A DNA stretch of 34,980 bases from Streptomyces mesophilus (lineage in GTDB: Bacteria; Actinomycetota; Actinomycetes; Streptomycetales; Streptomycetaceae): positions 1-34,980 of the forward strand of contig NZ_JAAKZW010000064.1 of NCBI RefSeq assembly GCF_011044995.1, given 5' to 3'. Of this stretch, positions 30,760 through 34,980 are shown piece by piece. Under the pieces are notes generated by a model. The model was not told the DNA's origin, made no database searches, and saw nothing but the letters and a program-made list of their open reading frames with translations. Each line of letters starts with the position of its first letter. Position 1 is the stretch's first letter. The position numbers were made by a program, and so were the translations under genes.

Positions 30760-31584
30760 ATGCGGCAGGTCCGGTTCGATACGCGGGGCAGCATGATCCG
30801 GTGGACGGAGGCCGACGGGGGCGGGCCGGCCGGGGAGCGCGGCGGGCCGCCCCTCGTGTTCGTGCACGGTCTGGGCGCGTCCTCGGCCGTCTACCACGCC
30901 CACATCGCCGCCCGGCCCGAACTCGCCGGCCGCCGCGTGCTCTTCGTCGACCTGCCCGGGCACGGCATCAGCGACCGGCCCGCCGACTTCGCGTACACGC
31001 TGGAGGATCACGCGGACGCGCTGGCCGCCGTGCTCGACGAGGCGGGCGTGCGGGCCGGTGTCATCGCGGGGCACAGCATGGGCGGCGCGGTCGCCATCGT
31101 CCTGGCCCACCGCAGGCCCGATCTGGTGGGGCGGCTGGTGGTCACCGAGGGCAACCTCGACCGTTTTCCCGAGGCCGGCACGGGCAGCAGCGGAATCTCC
31201 TCGTACGCGGAGGAGGAGTTCGTACGCGGGGGTGGGTTCGCGCGGGTCCTTGACCGGGTGGGCCCGGTATGGGCCGCGACCATGCGGCTGGCCGATCCGC
31301 TGGCACTGCATCGCTCGGCCACGCATCTGGTGCGGGGAAGCCGGCCGGTGATGCGCGAGATGTTCGAGCGGGCCGCCATGGAACGGGTCTATCTCCAAGG
31401 CGAGTTGAGCGGCGAACTGAGCGGACGGGAGGCTCTGGAGGCCGCCGGGGTGGACGTCCGCACCGTGCCGGGAGCCGGGCACAACGTCATGTTCGACAAC
31501 CCGGCGGCGTTCGCGCGGGCGGTGGCCGGGTGGAGCGAGCGGCCGGGTGGAGCGGCCGACACCGCTCCACCGCACCGGTCGTGA
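30760..31584 (+). CDS. Alpha/beta hydrolase
   Basis: 274-aa hydrolase of the alpha/beta fold. Oxyanion motif is VFVHGLGASSAV (about residues 29-40), the conserved LPGHGISDRP follows, nucleophile Ser is in AGHSMGGAVA, and the catalytic His is in VPGAGHNVMFDNPAAF near the C-terminus. The acidic residue is not certain. ATG 30760 is taken because GGAGAAGGGG lies upstream and the protein then begins MRQVRFDTRGSMIRWTE; an upstream ATG at 30670 would start inside the 23-bp repeats. No signal peptide. Divergent from PadR, which probably represses it. Its stop directly abuts that of the converging reductase gene. Confidence 0.9.
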   Translation: MRQVRFDTRGSMIRWTEADGGGPAGERGGPPLVFVHGLGASSAVYHAHIAARPELAGRRVLFVDLPGHGISDRPADFAYTLEDHADALAAVLDEAGVRAGVIAGHSMGGAVAIVLAHRRPDLVGRLVVTEGNLDRFPEAGTGSSGISSYAEEEFVRGGGFARVLDRVGPVWAATMRLADPLALHRSATHLVRGSRPVMREMFERAAMERVYLQGELSGELSGREALEAAGVDVRTVPGAGHNVMFDNPAAFARAVAGWSERPGGAADTAPPHRS

Positions 31585-32157
31585 TTACCGCACCACGTCG
31601 AAGACCATCTTCTGGATGCCGTTGGCGTAGGCCTCCTGCTCGACCAGCTTCAGCATCTGCTTGTCCTTGTCCGTCTCGCTGAACAGGCGCTTGCCGGCGC
31701 CGAGCAGCAGAGGGAAGACAAGGAGGTTGTAGCGGTCGATCAGGCCGGCGTCCGAGAGGTTGCGGCCCAGTTCGGTGCTGCCGTGCATGATGATCGGGCC
31801 GCCCTCGGTCTCCTTCAGGGCGGCGACGTCGTCCAGGGAGCGCAGGATCGTCTGCTCGCCCCAACCCTCCACCAGGTCCTCCTGCTTGAGGGTCGTCGAG
31901 ACGATGTACTTGGGCAGCGTCTTGTACGTGGCGAACTCCTCCATGCCCGGCCATACGGGGCTGAACGCCTCATAGCTGGCCCGGCCGAAGAGCATCGCTC
32001 CGGCCTCCTCCTGCTCGCGGCCCTTGATCTCGTACGCCTCGGGCAGGAACTCCAGGTCCTTGAAGGTCCAGCCGGAGCTGCGGTGGCCGGGCTCGCCGCC
32101 CGGTGCCTCCATGACGCCGTCGAGGGACACGAAGGAAGAGCTGATCAGGGTGCGCAT
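31585..32157 (-). CDS. Dihydrofolate reductase-like protein (RibD C-terminal family)
   Basis: 190-aa protein of the RibD_C/DHFR-like family, widespread in actinobacteria as a stand-alone domain. It starts MRTLISSSFVSLDGVMEAPG, the family hallmark, and has AMLFGRASYEAFSPVWPG, YIVSTTL (NADPH-site region), IIMHGSTELGRNLSDAGLID and VFPLLLGAGKRLF. Start is ATG (complement of 32155-32157) with TTGGAGA upstream. It is likely a small NADPH-dependent reductase; whether it acts on a pterin/flavin precursor is unknown. Its TAA (complement of 31585-31587) abuts the TGA of the convergent hydrolase, so there is no room for a terminator between them. Confidence 0.92.
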   Translation of the reverse strand: MRTLISSSFVSLDGVMEAPGGEPGHRSSGWTFKDLEFLPEAYEIKGREQEEAGAMLFGRASYEAFSPVWPGMEEFATYKTLPKYIVSTTLKQEDLVEGWGEQTILRSLDDVAALKETEGGPIIMHGSTELGRNLSDAGLIDRYNLLVFPLLLGAGKRLFSETDKDKQMLKLVEQEAYANGIQKMVFDVVR

Positions 32158-32247
32158 TTCAAGATCTCCAAGGTCGGTGTTCGCTGATTACACACTGTCT
32201 GACCGCAGGCCACAGCGGAATTAATCGGTGATCGGAGCGCAGATTTT

Positions 32248-32263
32248 CAAGCACGCGTGCTTG
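32248..32263. promoter_or_regulatory. 16-bp perfect palindrome upstream of the TIGR03084-AtuA operon
   Basis: CAAGCACGCGTGCTTG is a perfect palindrome lying 81 bp before the TIGR03084 start. Its right end overlaps a -35-like TTGTTT (32261-32266), with CATGCT 17 bp on as a weak -10. Such a position and shape fit a TetR-type repressor of acyl-CoA/terpenoid catabolism genes. No such regulator is inside the window. Confidence 0.55.
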
Positions 32264-32344
32264 TTTCCTGTTCTGCCCGCTGCCATGCTCGCCGCACACA
32301 CCGTCACAGCGTCACACCGACATCCCCCGAGGGGAGTGCGTGCC

Positions 32345-33141
32345 GTGTCCGAAGTCGTACGGGCAGTGCTCGACGATCTGCTCGAGGAAAGCCGTGAACT
32401 CGACGCGGTGGTAGCTGAGTTGAGCGCCACGGACTGGGCGCGCGGCACGCCCGCCGAAGGCTGGAGCGTGGCGCATCAGATCGCGCATCTCGCATGGACG
32501 GACCGCGCCGCACTGATCGCCGTGACCGACTCCGGGGCCTTCGGGGCAGAGGTGGAGAAGGCGCTCGCCGCGCCCGACAGCTTCGTCGATCAGGGCGCCG
32601 AGGAGGGCGCGCAGGTCCCGCCCGCCGAACTGCTCGCCGGCTGGCGGGCGGGCCGCGAACGGCTCCAGGAGGCGCTGCGGGCGGCTCCCGAAGGCGCCAA
32701 GTTCCCCTGGTACGGGCCGCCGATGAGCGTCGCGTCCATGGCGACAGGACGGCTGATGGAGACCTGGGCGCACGGCCAGGACGTGGCCGACGCGCTGGGG
32801 GTGCTCCGGGCGCCCACGGCGCGGCTGCGGCATGTCGTACGGATCGGGGTGCGGGCCAGGGGCTACTCGTTCCTGGTGCGGGGGATCGAGCCGCCGGGCG
32901 AGGAGTTCCGGGTCGAACTGCGTTCGCCTGACGGCGAGTTGTGGACATACGGTCCCGAGGGCGCCGCTCAGCGCGTCACCGGCGACGCGTACGCCTTCTG
33001 CCTCCTGGTGACCCAGCGCGCCCACCGCCGCGACCTCGACGTCCGCGCCGAGGGCCCGGACGCCGACCGCTGGCTGGACATCGCGCAGGCCTTCGCGGGG
33101 CCGCCCGGCAAGGGGCGGGCTCCCGCGGGAGGCGACGAACG

Positions 33142-33145
<4 letters not shown>
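32345..33145 (+). CDS. TIGR03084 family metal-binding protein (DinB/MDMPI fold)
   Basis: 266-aa protein of the actinobacterial TIGR03084 group, with an N-terminal DinB-like four-helix domain. Metal-ligand-type His residues occur in GWSVAHQIAHLAWTDRAAL and in ETWAHGQDVADALG. The C-terminal half (FRVELRSPDGELWTYGPEGA, RVTGDAYAFCLLVTQRAH) resembles the SCP2/MDMPI C-terminal domain. GTG 32345 is chosen for GAGGGGAG (32328-32335) 9 nt upstream; the upstream frame has no other supported start. Its stop overlaps the next gene's start in GTGA (33142-33145). Members sit next to AtuA and acyl-CoA enzyme genes and are thought to be thiol-dependent isomerases or transferases, but the reaction is not known to me. 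Confidence 0.85.
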
Positions 33146-34848
<1,703 letters not shown>

Positions 34849-34869
34849 GCGTGCGGCTTGCCTGCGGGG

Positions 34870-34958
34870 CAGTTCCCGCCCAGTCCGCGCCGGGCAGTCG
34901 CCGGACAGTCCCGCCCAGTCCGCGCCGGGCAGTCGCCGGACAGTCCCCGCTGGGCAGT
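34870..34958. repeat. Exact 35-bp tandem duplication within a CAGT-spaced array
   Basis: Positions 34875-34909 and 34910-34944 are identical over 35 bp, and a third, degenerate partial unit follows to about 34958. Within them CAGT recurs at 34870, 34881, 34895, 34906, 34916, 34930, 34941 and 34955 (spacing 10-14 bp). A GTG at 34845 overlaps the AtuA stop (GTGA) and stays open to the window end, but the encoded Pro/Ser/Arg-rich peptide looks non-coding. If intergenic, the next operon gene begins beyond 34980. Confidence 0.75.
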
Positions 34959-34980
34959 CCCCCGGGCAACCCCGTCGGAC

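Noticed and set aside
34870..34958. CRISPR-like array
   Set aside because: Units are directly adjacent without spacers and no cas genes are present; it is a simple tandem repeat.

Overview
The window is chromosomal DNA from a high-GC actinomycete, almost certainly Streptomyces. The signs are strong G/C at third codon positions, many GTG starts, 4-bp stop/start overlaps, dense two-component, TetR, PadR and DeoR regulation, and typical Streptomyces families (secreted tripeptidyl aminopeptidase, class F sortase, DrrAB exporter, TIGR03084/AtuA pair). About 29 complete genes and one 5'-truncated gene are supported. No rRNA, tRNA, CRISPR array, insertion sequence or prophage gene was seen.

Layout. 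1-1594: end of a MinD/ParA-like ATPase with Pro/Gln-rich tails (EspI-like, possibly the edge of a type VII secretion locus). 1595-1984: a terminator, a hairpin-rich intergenic element and a promoter. 1985-7967: a five-gene oligopeptide/dipeptide ABC importer closed by a strong terminator. 8066-9007 (-): ribF. 9008-9735: a 728-bp gene-free stretch with 58-bp tandem repeats and two inverted copies of a long-stem hairpin element. 9736-12332: aldo/keto reductase and NudK-type Nudix hydrolase (-), divergent from a DeoR regulator. 12367-16466: two-component system (-) divergent from a MacB/FtsX-type ABC pair. 16548-19949: secreted tripeptidyl aminopeptidase, SGNH hydrolase (-) and a membrane-anchored secreted propeller-like protein. 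19950-22745: TetR regulator (-) divergent from a DrrAB-type exporter, with two operators between them. 22809-24507 (-): a three-repeat secreted protein followed by a class F sortase, with a DosR/DevR-type box upstream. 24838-27001 (-): serC and an EamA exporter. 27163-31584: FAD/Fe-S oxidoreductase and PadR regulator (-) divergent from an alpha/beta hydrolase. 31585-32157 (-): RibD-C/DHFR-like reductase. 32345-34848: TIGR03084 protein and AtuA-family protein, then short tandem repeats to the window end.

How it works together. Several units pair a regulator with an adjacent effector: TetR with DrrAB, the two-component system with the ABC pair, PadR with hydrolase and/or oxidoreductase, DeoR with Nudix/AKR. 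In most of these the intervening DNA holds a visible palindrome or repeat that may be the operator. Cell-surface functions recur: C-terminally anchored solute-binding and propeller proteins, a sortase with a partner, and a secreted peptidase beside other secreted proteins. The most unusual DNA is non-coding: the inverted hairpin pair at 9321-9659, the DosR-type box at 24693-24708 and the 23-bp triple repeat at 30679-30747.
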